This document shows, one piece after another, positions 36,401-44,000 of a DNA stretch of 51,075 bases. The DNA is from Chitinophagales bacterium (GTDB lineage Bacteria; Bacteroidota; Bacteroidia; Chitinophagales; UBA2359). The stretch is taken from assembly GCA_020629005.1 (NCBI GenBank), contig JAHDEE010000017.1, positions 1 through 51,075 on the forward strand. The letters run 5' to 3'. Under the pieces are notes generated by a model. It was not told the origin of the DNA. It made no database searches and worked only from the letters and a program-made list of their open reading frames with translations. The stretch's first letter is position 1; every line of letters begins with the position of its first letter. Position numbers and translations under genes: made by a program.

Positions 36401-37728
36401 AAATCTACCGAGGCACTACCGGTAATCTGCACATCAAGAGAATCAGCACAGCCGCTCACCGGATCGGTATAAAGCACCCAATAGGTCCCACCATCAGCGG
36501 TAGCAGTCACAGCAGGCAAGCCAATCGAGGGCAGGTTATCAAACCACTCAAAAGTCCCTGGTTCCGGACCGTTCAAACTGGCCAGATCAAGCATGCCACC
36601 TGGGCATACGATCGGCAAAGGCAACAAACTAAAAACAGCAGAGCCCCCAACAGTTACCGGCACTTCCGTTAAGGATGTACAACCATTCACTGCATCCGTA
36701 AACTCCAACCAATAACTAGTACTGGCAACCGGATTGACTATATCCACAATATTTGCCGAAGTAACCGAAGGGTCAGCATCATACCAAGTCGTAACACCAT
36801 CAGCCAGCAAAACCAATGCAGGCAAATCCAATGTTTCCCCCTCGCATAAATCCGGAACCACATCAAGCGTAACCGGACTGCTTGTTGCGAACACTAGATT
36901 TAGGCAAGCAGGTACACCCGGCGCACAATCGTTTACGCCACTGGCGCAAATCTGTCCACCGGTCACCGCACTCAGATCCACGACCACTGTATTGTCATTC
37001 TCAGAAACGATCGAACCACCCGGTGGAAGCGTCCATTGATAGGAGCTAAAGAGCGGATCAGCAGTAGCGGTATAGCTCACCGAGCTCGTGCCGGGAGCAC
37101 CTGCACAAAATTGAGTATCACCAACCAGGCCAGCCATATCCGGCGCAGGATCGCAGAAGATCAAAGAGGAAGAAAATACAGGCACAGGATCACTCTGACA
37201 GCCAGAAGAAGTCCATGAACCAGTCTCCCAATCACCGGTCGTATTCACTGAAACGGATAAATCAACAATGCCGGAACCACTGGTGATCGTTGTTATAGTC
37301 CAACAAAACGTGGCGCTGCAATTGTCTCCAACATCAGCATCACCGTAATTATTGAATGGATTTCCGTCTACAGCAAAGTTTGGGGAACCGCTATCTGTGT
37401 CAAAAAAGAAGCCATCACCCAAGGTCGGATGTGTATCCCAGAGCCAGCTTCCCGGTGGACTACAAGCACTGGGTGCTGTGGTGCTCAGCGTGCTCAAGTC
37501 CCACCCAGGCCCAAATTCCGGTATAACCCCATGTAACCAATTTACTGCTGTCTGGTTGTATCCCGTCACCGCAAAGCAGAGCTCAACCGTTGTTCCGGGA
37601 GTATATTGGTCTCCCACAGGAGCCGGATCGATTGTAAAAGAATTGCTACCAAGGCATATCTGCGCCCTTGCGGATATGCAAACGCATAGCGCAAGGACGA
37701 CTAACAAAGTAGCGCGCACCAATATCAT
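27412..37728 (-). CDS. Giant 3: T9SS type B protein with two repeat arrays
   Basis: 3438 aa from ATG 37728, which gives a normal signal peptide (MILVRATLLVVLALCVCISARAQ, cut after ARA). The longer frame to 37827 lacks signal character. Domains: W-L-H-type domain (about 25-205), an Ig-like domain, eight short 77-80-residue repeats (C295 to about 915), PKD/Ig-like domains (about 915-1500), nine eight-Cys modules opening at C1501, 1670, 1840, 2010, 2178, 2347, 2514, 2685 and 2858, an Ig-like cap at C3024, a PKD-like domain with YTWTFGS, and the type B sorting domain (about 3345-3438; FSPNGDGSNDTWRL, FDRWGQLLY, WDGTHAGE). The eight-Cys modules form their own subfamily (INDPE, WY(S/T/A)DA, GDGCA, YLGLACTVD, FYPDYD). 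No catalytic motif is seen; a structural or adhesive role is likely. Confidence 0.87.
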   Translation of the reverse strand: MILVRATLLVVLALCVCISARAQICLGSNSFTIDPAPVGDQYTPGTTVELCFAVTGYNQTAVNWLHGVIPEFGPGWDLSTLSTTAPSACSPPGSWLWDTHPTLGDGFFFDTDSGSPNFAVDGNPFNNYGDADVGDNCSATFCWTITTITSGSGIVDLSVSVNTTGDWETGSWTSSGCQSDPVPVFSSSLIFCDPAPDMAGLVGDTQFCAGAPGTSSVSYTATADPLFSSYQWTLPPGGSIVSENDNTVVVDLSAVTGGQICASGVNDCAPGVPACLNLVFATSSPVTLDVVPDLCEGETLDLPALVLLADGVTTWYDADPSVTSANIVDIVNPVASTSYWLEFTDAVNGCTSLTEVPVTVGGSAVFSLLPLPIVCPGGMLDLASLNGPEPGTFEWFDNLPSIGLPAVTATADGGTYWVLYTDPVSGCADSLDVQITGSASVDFDVPIGEGICFSSSIIFSDYNGISPGTYDWYADLPFLGNLVSEATLVSDTSFWLIYTDPLTFCYDSVAVDFTILPNPPFSVEQPPVICDGQSFDLSVLNGFDAGIYQWFDGLPSQGLAGDVVFPIMGNEYWVVFTDAVTNCSDSTFVSFTTGAGADFSIADIPPLCAGQTITLSDYNGFDPGFYSWFDGLPTGGNLIEELTLSPGQEIWVLFFEEATTCLDSLQVNFELSVAPAFSVTEIPPACAGSEITFADFNGPEDGTFTWFDGLPSEGNSLESAAPTEESSYWVLFNAQGGPCSDSLEVNIALQAAPAFSILDQPAACEGSAFDLSVMNGPEDGTYQWYDGFPSTTAANSEIVADNNDLYWVLFTDAATGCTDSLQIVFAASDNPAVEVGEPQAICAGDLFDLAMLNGALEGSYEWFEGLPSEAVSVSEVTPETSTEYWVLYSNDAGCIDSLSVNLTVLPIPEALFDADPSICADGTSQITVEFSGALNDPDTANFVWDFGGGDADPGTGPGPHLVSFADAGEATISLIVNEAGCESEAFEGMVAAINPVAIPDISCSSTPSSVSFEWTAVESVESYDLSVSIDGAGTAPITGTTDLSYDATDLSQGQVVSIIVSTNPEGDNPCGSTESTLECAADDCPSIDILFDVPTEVCESEAAFSIAASSPEGVQVSVNGEEEDQFDPAVLGPGPYQISYDYVADDGCVYSDVTEVTVQALPSADFDIDSNDICSDGTLTVTYSGAAGTSATYDWDFGGGSETALGGESYEVSFDGATSTEMSLTVTQDGCQSEPVSIPVTVSEPLEPPTINCSSTTTSVTFDWSNVPGAEDYIVYVGIGGATPTDAMVDGGLLSYTVEDLPADETTAVVLEVQAFGPLPCGASDFVSAECSTSDCPPNPIVNGLPEVICVEEGSVDFLAQGMISPTGSSLSGDGITADVIDLAVAAGLGNPVSITISYLDPDTGCEYELNHSLQIDPVLEPIELTCVETTDSSATLEWNAVPAANGYLLEYNGNVTTVAGNSFTAEALDPGVTTSFTLSTETASTCGPTSASIECSTSACPTVSTPIVELLNLCEGETVDFASYEMAVDYIDEGGSFDGFAWFEDAALTTVVASPAYAGDGCAVQTQTLYLGLLCSLEGNAPLAAGSLELTFYPNFALSQIDTAPGDCALPELSSSCPAYLITEVNVPAAVEPGSSGEAVYEISYENAAGVDCFLEEVTVPYSCPPLGCPTVDQAADDVLSLCPGETPDLAAIEALVQISDPQLTSAGLSWFADAAFTQPLDLSTLAYTGDGCATSVTTIYLGLACTVDPTIVYGGSLVLTFYPDYDVSLVQFTPEDCAVPLPASTCASYQIMMIDIPIDIYPGESGEALFEISYDDGAGFSCFTEDFPVPYSCPQQGCPTVDAPVDDIASLCVGETPDLSSVESAVVINDPELTSAGLTWYSDAAFTQLLDPTSLGYLGDGCAVSQTTIYLGLACTVDVTIVYAGSLNLSFYPEYDPALLQSTPGECAAPQLSSTCANYLLTEIDVPTEVLAGESGEASYQISYEDGTGQSCFLEDIMVPYSCPALGCPTVDNAVESSVSLCIGESPDLAAIEASVNINDPEVTSAGLSWYTDAALSEVLDPSNLVYTGDGCASSSTTIYLGLACTVDVVISYAGSLQISFYPDFDSSFVSSVIGDCAAPTIETSCPFYLISEQDVPAEVGPGISGLATWTISYDSDITCWEEQYTESYACAPQLCPETLSPLAAVEAVCDGSLLDLASYASSVELENASTAGDFVWYSDAELTVAFTGDQVPYAGDGCAQYTQDLYLAVPCTVDQSLVPLGSLTVSVYPPVLASSEYIESVEGDCTAPTVSVSCADFALTALDVPDTVEAGESGVGTWSVSYAGAADCGAATIEVAYFCAQAGCPEITNPADQSYQLCSAEFPDLQAVLDAVEVQDPEGTAGDFVWYSDAGLSVPADLSSYDYAGDNCTTDIYNLFLGLDCDVDENPVFAGSVELVFYPDFDQSLLVSQAGNCSAPTLQSNCPQYLITAIDVPTEVPSGESGVASWQLTYSGDFSCFDEIQEESYACPAGCPTVDLPLDEQLSICQGQTIDFAFYESQVVINDPDNNQDGLNWYADAQLTELLDQDNIAYSGDGCLSQMQVVYLGLACTIDEQVIAAGSLQVNIYPAVDLSLLQTTEGDCAPPQINSSCDNYIVEEVSVPSTVEAGEAGVGTWTVTSPLPNGIENCQTTTVEVSYSCPLEGCPQITSPVLLSEALCVGDQIDLLTAAADLEYSDPDGNIGDINWYTSASLDQQLDPGTLIYSGDGCTPEVVEVFLGVECNIDPNIIFAGSYTITFYPDYDSVFLESVPGSCLPPMLNSNCDFYQVTEVDIPTEVLPGESGTASYSIAYSDGLDIVDLCFDPQLIEVPYSCASNACPTVVTPLAEILSLCPDEDIDLESTLDLLMVDDPDGNLAGRAWYADPGFSTPASAPQYTGDGCEPQEFQYFAGIECAIQSGVIPAGTMSITVYPEYDASNILLSDTECEEPAVELLCPNYDAMLNGIAIGPISEGQSGEVSWLITYNGASCWSEEAMAIFDCPAAPCLPPDDPIGEDQSYCAGEPVPLLTIVDNFVDNFVWYEDPSAAIELAQGSSFMPPGPGTYYVQAVSPDDCLSEGFTAIVLEELAQASASFGYPSQVYCTDEASVSVTGAQPGGTFTSDGLIVDAATGAFDPGLQAPGSYTVTYTIDGQCPDVSTFALDIIQQPSAVLSYPELICLGDEWQVELSATAGPEAVYTWTFGSTANSSASIDNSANVEWTEAGTFDFQLSIEDQGCIYETIGTVIVDQLELTASGSATIFPGESADLVADAFSDYGTQINYNWIEEESLDCLDCPLVTASPLEDTNYTVIATNENNCTAQESLSVLVDGEIWLVLPTAFSPNGDGSNDTWRLITKNASEAEFLIFDRWGQLLYTGRSLDDAWDGTHAGEQVALGVYVYYCKIEFLDGETREYKGNITLIR
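28660..33228 (-). repeat. Nine tandem eight-Cys modules in giant 3
   Basis: Module-opening Cys codons lie at 33228, 32721, 32211, 31701, 31197, 30690, 30189, 29676 and 29157; the next domain opens at 28659. The spacings are 507, 510, 510, 504, 507, 501, 513, 519 and 498 bp. Modules 2-4 are the most alike (shared YLGLACTVD, AGSL, FYP and PGESG blocks), which suggests recent local duplication or gene conversion. Confidence 0.85.
34972..36846 (-). repeat. Eight short repeats of 77-80 codons in giant 3
   Basis: Each repeat has a first Cys (C-x-G), then a (L/Y)NG turn, W-(F/Y)-(D/E)-G-(L/F)-P-S, (Y/E)WV-(L/V)-F, and a second Cys before DSL. The first-Cys codons lie at 36846, 36606, 36375, 36141, 35907, 35673, 35439 and 35205. 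The spacings are 240, 231 and then 234 bp five times in succession. With two cysteines per unit, one disulfide per repeat is likely. The fold is probably Ig-like. Confidence 0.85.
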
Positions 37729-38065
37729 AAATATTCCTGTTGACCCTAAGAATAATACTGTTCCACCCAAACCCATGGGTAGTATACAGTCATAAGTTAA
37801 GGCTTTGCAGGATATCCTGTATGGCAATACTGAAATTCTGCCAATTCAGGGACTTTTTTTATTTGGAGCGATGCCTCATTCGCTCCAGATACTTCGGTCC
37901 CGTGCTACGCTATTATTCCTACCCTGTCTGCCTGTTCATGCTTGGCTCTTGGGGTCTCTTCGCAGAGCTCCGAGCCCCCAAGAGCCAGCATTCACCACGG
38001 CAGCCAGGGCAGTCATACCACTTCGCCCGGGGCTATTTTGCACCAGTCTTTATCTGGCAGCTTTT
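37729..38065. other. Intergenic region between giants 3 and 4
   Basis: 337 bp, mostly dispersed repeat copy C. Immediately upstream of giant 3 lies about 120 bp of AT-rich DNA without a clear TAnnTTTG box. A 12-bp palindrome, CAGGATATCCTG, sits at 37808-37819. Only short frames overlapping the repeat are open. Confidence 0.65.
37853..38044 (+). repeat. Dispersed intergenic repeat, copy C
   Basis: Starts with a T-run plus ATTTGGAGCGA and ends with GGGGCTATTTTGCACC, 21 bp from the giant 4 stop. The central stem is the strongest of the family: TGGCTCTTGGGG (37943-37954) pairs perfectly over 12 bp with CCCCAAGAGCCA (37976-37987). The loop holds the conserved TCTCTTCGCAGAGCTCCGAG. Transcribed with giant 4, this would form a stable RNA hairpin in the 3' untranslated region. 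Confidence 0.8.
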
Positions 38066-41000
38066 CTATCTAATAAGGGTCACATTGCCTTTGTAGGTGA
38101 TAGCTTCACCGTCATCAAAGACAATATTGGCATAATACACATAAACACCAATGGGCATTTCTTCACCTTGGTAGCTTCCATCCCAAGCTTCACCAATGGT
38201 ATTGGTAGACCACAAAGCCTTTCCCCATCGGTCAAACAAAAACACTTCAATACTGGTTGCTCTGTTCTGGATTACCCTAAACGAATCATTTACTGTATCT
38301 CCATTTGGCGAGAAGGCTGTCGGAATAACGATCAGCTTCTCAGGAGGTGTAGGAACACTGATCAGCTGAGTTGTTTCATCCGGACAAGCTCCCGAAGTGC
38401 TATAAGTAATTGTATAATTATTCCCAGCCACAGCTGAGGCAAAGTCAATTTCACCCGTCATTGGATCTATTGCCAGCCCGCCCGTAGCGGTAAACACTCC
38501 AGGGTCTCCGACAAAAGTCGGGATGGCATTTTGCGTAGGAAGCTCGAATACTGTCTGCTCATATGCAAAACTGGCATCATCGGCGTCTATCACAGTCAAG
38601 GATACTATAGCACTTTGCGGACCAGGACAATCGCTGTTGATATACGAAGAAGCAAAATAAGTTCCTGGCTCGATTGCAACAAAGCTATTGCCAGTAGCTA
38701 CTATGGTTTCAGGATCATCAGTATTGTACCATTCTACCGTAGCACCTGCGTCGGCTGTTGCCTCGAAAGCAGTTATGTTCACATCGCCTTCACAGATCTC
38801 GATACTTCCAGGACTGATAGTCGGAGGACCTGGCACTTCGCAGTCGCAACCCACCGTGTAATCACCCTCGAAAGCGCAAATAGCTGGTGCACCAGCAACG
38901 ATAATGCTGTAATTGACCGTCTGTTCTGCTGTTCCAGGTTCAAGAGCTGCAGGTGGAGTACTATCATATGTTTCTCCTTGATCAATGCTGTATTGAATGT
39001 CAAGAGCACCACCGCAATTATCCGTTATCTCGAAGTTACAGGCAGTGGCATTTGGTAGGTTGATCATGCTTCCGTTTGCCTGAGGATATACCGTAATGTC
39101 AAAGGTACCACCTGGAGCAGTTAGGGCAGCATCAGCTGCACATCCTACTTCAACTGTATAGCTCAGCACCTCAGGATCACAGCTGGTACCTGAATGTGTT
39201 GCAGTTACACTGAAGGCATCAGTTACCTCTGCACCGGTACCATCATACCAGGTCAAAACCATTGAGGCATCCAAATCCGTACTCACCTGACTGTTCACAG
39301 CAGTCAGATCCACTTGTTCTCCTTCACATACTTCCGCTGCACCGCTTGCTGTAGTATTAACTTGCGTCCAGCAGTCAGATGGGCAGTCAATGTTAACATC
39401 AAAATCCGCTACAGCGCAATCACCGGGAGCACCTATACTCTGTATGGTCAAATTCACAACTCCGACCTCGCCGACGTCTCCAGTATAAGTTGTACCAGCA
39501 CCTGTTCCAGGGCCAGTCCAGCTATAGTCAAAGGCAGCAGCACATGGATCAACCACCGTTGCAACACAACCGCTTTCATCAATCACAGCAGTTATCTCCG
39601 GATAGATATTGATATCAATGGAGCCAGTCGAAACCGGATCACCATTCACACAAGTGATGGTATAGCTGTAGGAAGCAATTTCCTGACAGCCTGAACCAGA
39701 AACCAAATTCGCAGTATAAGACCAGTCTGTCGATACTTCTTGTGCCTGATCATCAGTCCAGCTAATTGTTGCCTGTGTATCATCTGATACTGTCGCAGTC
39801 AGAATTACATCGCTCCCATCACAAACGCTGTCTGTATTTGGTCCGGCATCCACAAATGTGGGACATCCAGGATCACAGGCATAGCTCGTTTCGATCTCGA
39901 AGATTTCACAGCCCAGCCCCGCCCCATTATTTGCCAGTACAAAAGTTATGCTACCGGTCTCTCCTCCCGCAGCAGTATATTCCGTCCCTTCTCCACTGAA
40001 CGGTCCAGAAACGTCATCAACGCCGTCATAGGTAACAGTTATATCATCTGGGCAATCTACCGTCACCCCAGCCGTACAAGTACCAGTACCAATAGCTTCA
40101 CCTGAAGGAGTAGCAAATACAGTGATATCTACTGTTCCTGTGCTCACGGTACTTCCATCATCGGCACACAGAATCTCATATTCAACACTTACAACTTCGT
40201 TGCAACCGCTGCTGCTCACAATTGGCTCGGAGAAACTATAATCCGTACTACCTACCCCATTTGGAACTGTCCACTGAATTGTGCTCAAAGTCTCGTCGCT
40301 CACGGTTGCAGAGAAAGTGACAATATCACCCTCACAGATACTCAGCACATCTGCCGTAGCCGTATCAAAGGAAGGGCAGTTGTCACTGCAGTCATAAGTA
40401 GTTTCAATAGGACCAAAAGTATCACAGCCTGCCGGCGCACCTGGATTTGTAATGACAAAGCTCACAGTACCGTTCGTTCCAGGAACGGCGTTGTAGGCAA
40501 AGTCACTTCCGGATATAGCTCCTACATCCGAATCAGTGCCGGTATAAGAGACTGCAAAACCTGGACAATCCTGACTAACTGAAGCAGAACAGCCTCCGTT
40601 CTGAGGAGTCGCTGTAATCAGGCCAAATACATTGATGGTCACAGAACCGTTGGCTAGTTGATCTCCCGTTGCGTCGCAGATCACCTCATAGCTAATCACC
40701 TGCGTCTCATTACAAGCTGTAGTGGATATCATTGTTTCATCTATGATTTCTCCCAATTGCTGACCACCACCTGGCAAGGTCCAGGTAATAGTCGCCCCTG
40801 GGCCATCCAGCGTGATGGCTGCCTGATAGTTTTCTCCATCACAAAGATCCGCATCTGCAGCAGTATTATCCGTGACTGTTGGACAAGCTGCATCACACAG
40901 GTAACTGGATGGAATGTCTACGGTTTCACAGCCAGCCGGAGCACCTGTATTTGTGAGGGTAAATGTAATGGTTCCAGACTCACCAGCACCAGCCGTATAA

Positions 41001-44000
41001 TCCAGACCATCGCCACTGAAAGGACCGGATTCATCATCTACACCTTGATAGCTCAGGGTCACATCATCCGGACAATCCGGCTCCACTCCTGCAGTACAAG
41101 TGTCGGTTCCGATTGCTGTTCCCGAAGGCGCAGCAAACACTGTAACATCCACAGTTCCTGTACTAACAATCGATCCGTCATCTGTACAGCTAATGGTATA
41201 TGCCACGCTCACCACTTCATTACAGCCACTATTACTAAATATAGCTTCAGAGAAAGTATAATCTGTGCTTCCTGTACCATTTGGCACCGTCCATTCAATG
41301 GTTCCGAGTGCTTCATCAGAAACTAGTGCCGAGAAGCTGACGAGGTCTCCGTCACAAATACTCTGTACATCTGCACTGACGGAATCAAAAGCAGGACAGT
41401 TGTCGCTGCATTGGTAACTGGTCTGAAAAGGGCCTAAAGATTCACAAGTTGGTGGGGCACCTGGATTTATGATTATAAAGTCTACAGTTCCATCTGATCC
41501 AGGCTCTGCATTGTAAGCAAAACCATCGCCCGAAATTACGCCTAGCTCGGAATCTGTTCCGGTATAGCTTGCAGTAAATTCAGGACAATCCTGACTTACA
41601 GAGGCCGAACAGCCACCGTCTTGAGGTGTGGCAGTGACAGTCACAAAGATATTGAAGCTCAAAGAGCCTGCACCAATGATGTCTCCGGTGGCTGTACATA
41701 TTACTTCATAAGTGATAATCTGAGGTTCCAGGCAGCCCGAAGTCGAAGTCATTTCTTCGTCGATCTGCACACCCGTTACCGTATCACCATTAGGCAGTGT
41801 CCAGGTTATTGTTGCACCAGTCGGGTCATCTAACTCTACAATAGCAGAGTAAATATCTCCATCGCATAGAGGAAGATCGACATCTGTCGGTTCACTGATT
41901 ATCGTCGGGCATGCCGCATCACAGTCAAAAGGAGCTGAAAAGGTTTCACTAGCACATTCTATTGGTGCACCTGGATTGCTAAGCACCCATTCCACCGTTC
42001 CGGATTCACCTTGCCCAGCAGTAAAGCTGTCTCCAGTACCGGCCGGATTTGTTACAGAATCCGAGGTGTAAGTAGCCGTAAAGCTTCCACAACCAGGATT
42101 GAGGGTGGCAATACAACCACCTGCATCCGGATTAGCAGTAATCGGAGGATAGACATTGACATCTAATACTCCATTGGCAATTTCACTCCCGTCAGCGCTG
42201 CAGTTAACCACATATGCCACTGACATTATTTCATTACAACCTCCAACAGAAGCTGCTGGAATACTAAGGGTAAATCCGTTTTGAGTTCCTCCGCCAGCGG
42301 GCAGGGTCCAGATTACTTCCGCCAGGCTCTCATTGTCTACTGTAACCGTATAGGTCACTTCTGTACCTTCGCAGGCATCAACAATATCTGAGGAAGCATC
42401 AGTAAATTGTGGACAATCCTCTGCACAGGTAACCTCGTCGCTGATTGTGTTCATGATAGAACAGGCAACAGGCGCTCCAGGTAACACACATTCAAACTCC
42501 ACCGGTCCACTTGTTCCAGGTGATAAGCATACATTGGTGCCCGTTCCTGCAGTGCCATCCGGAGCAGTCCAGGTAACTTGAATATCCGGACAATCCACTG
42601 CCAAATCAACGCAACAGCCATTGACAACTGGAGTTGCTTCAGCTCCCATTTCATATACATTTATGATCACGTCACCAGCTGCTTGTTCAGAACCATCATC
42701 CAAACAGTTGATTACGTAAGAATATACAACCGTCTCAGAGCAGCCACTCACACTGACCGGATTAACATTTAGGACAAACTGGTCATCAACAGGGCCATCA
42801 GGAGTAGTCCAGCTAATCTCTGCTAGAGATTCATCACTTACATCCGCGGTAATTGTGACAGGCTCTCCAGAACAAACATCAGTCAGATCAGCTGAAACAT
42901 TGTTTACTATCGCACAATCAGCAGTGCAATTAAATTCCGCTACAAACACAGCACTTGAACATTCAGCAGGTGCTCCAGGATTGTCGACAGTCCAGGTTAC
43001 AGTACCATTAGTACCGGTTGCGGCATTAAATATTTCCCCAGCCCCACTGGTATTTTCACTGGCATCAGCTTCTGTTGAATCCCAGGCAATCGTAAAGTCC
43101 TGTGGACAGTTGGAGGTAATCGAAGCATTACAGCTGCCATTATTTTCTACAGCAGTAATTTGCGCATACACATTGATTACAATCGACCCACTGGCTATCT
43201 CAGTCCCATCTGCTGTACAGGTTATTACGTAATCCGCTGTTGCTATCCCATTGCAGCCGTCAGCAGTCGTCACTGCCTCAGTCACGGTAAACTCGGTTGA
43301 GTTTACAGCTCCTGACCATGCGATCGCTGCACCTGTCGGATCATCCAGAACTGCACTGAAGGTCACTGCGGTGCCGTCGCAAACATCGGTCAAATCTGCC
43401 GATGCAGAATCAAAGACCGGACAAGGGGCTGCACAATTGTAGAGCCCCTGAAAGGTCTCCAGAGCACAATCATTAGGCACTCCTGTAGCCACTACCGTAA
43501 ATACTACCGGCTCTTCCACTGCAACAGGCCCAATGGCCATTTCTGAGCCTGAAACGCTACCAGTAGAGGGAGCTTCATAAGAGATTTCATAACCACATTC
43601 ATTGCTGATACTGGTACTGCATTCCGTTTCGGTGATTTCAGCTACAATGTCACCGTAGATCGTAACATCTATTGTTCCACTTGTCACTAAGGAACCATCA
43701 TCCAGGCATATTAGCTCATATGACAGTGTCAGGATTTCCTGGCACTGGTTAGTGTTGAGGGTAACAGTTTGTGTATATCCGGTTTGCGGTCCAGTTGGAA
43801 AAATCCAGTTCACTTCCCCAAGTTCTGGGTTGGCAGCCTCGAGCGTGACTGTGACGTCTGAACCGTTACAAACCATCGTAGCATCCGCATCCGCCGAAAC
43901 AAATACCGGACAATTGTCTGCGCAGGCAAATTCTGTACTGATATTCAAAGACTCGCATGAAGCCGGTGCGCCAGGCATCGTGATAGTCCAATCCACTGTT

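Noticed and set aside
34972-36846. Regular repeats of about 234 bp considered as a CRISPR-like or satellite array
   Set aside because: The period is a multiple of three, the frame is open throughout and the repeats are protein units, with no short identical repeats or spacers.
37808-37819. 12-bp palindrome CAGGATATCCTG upstream of giant 3
   Set aside because: Too short and isolated to call an operator without a second site or known regulator.
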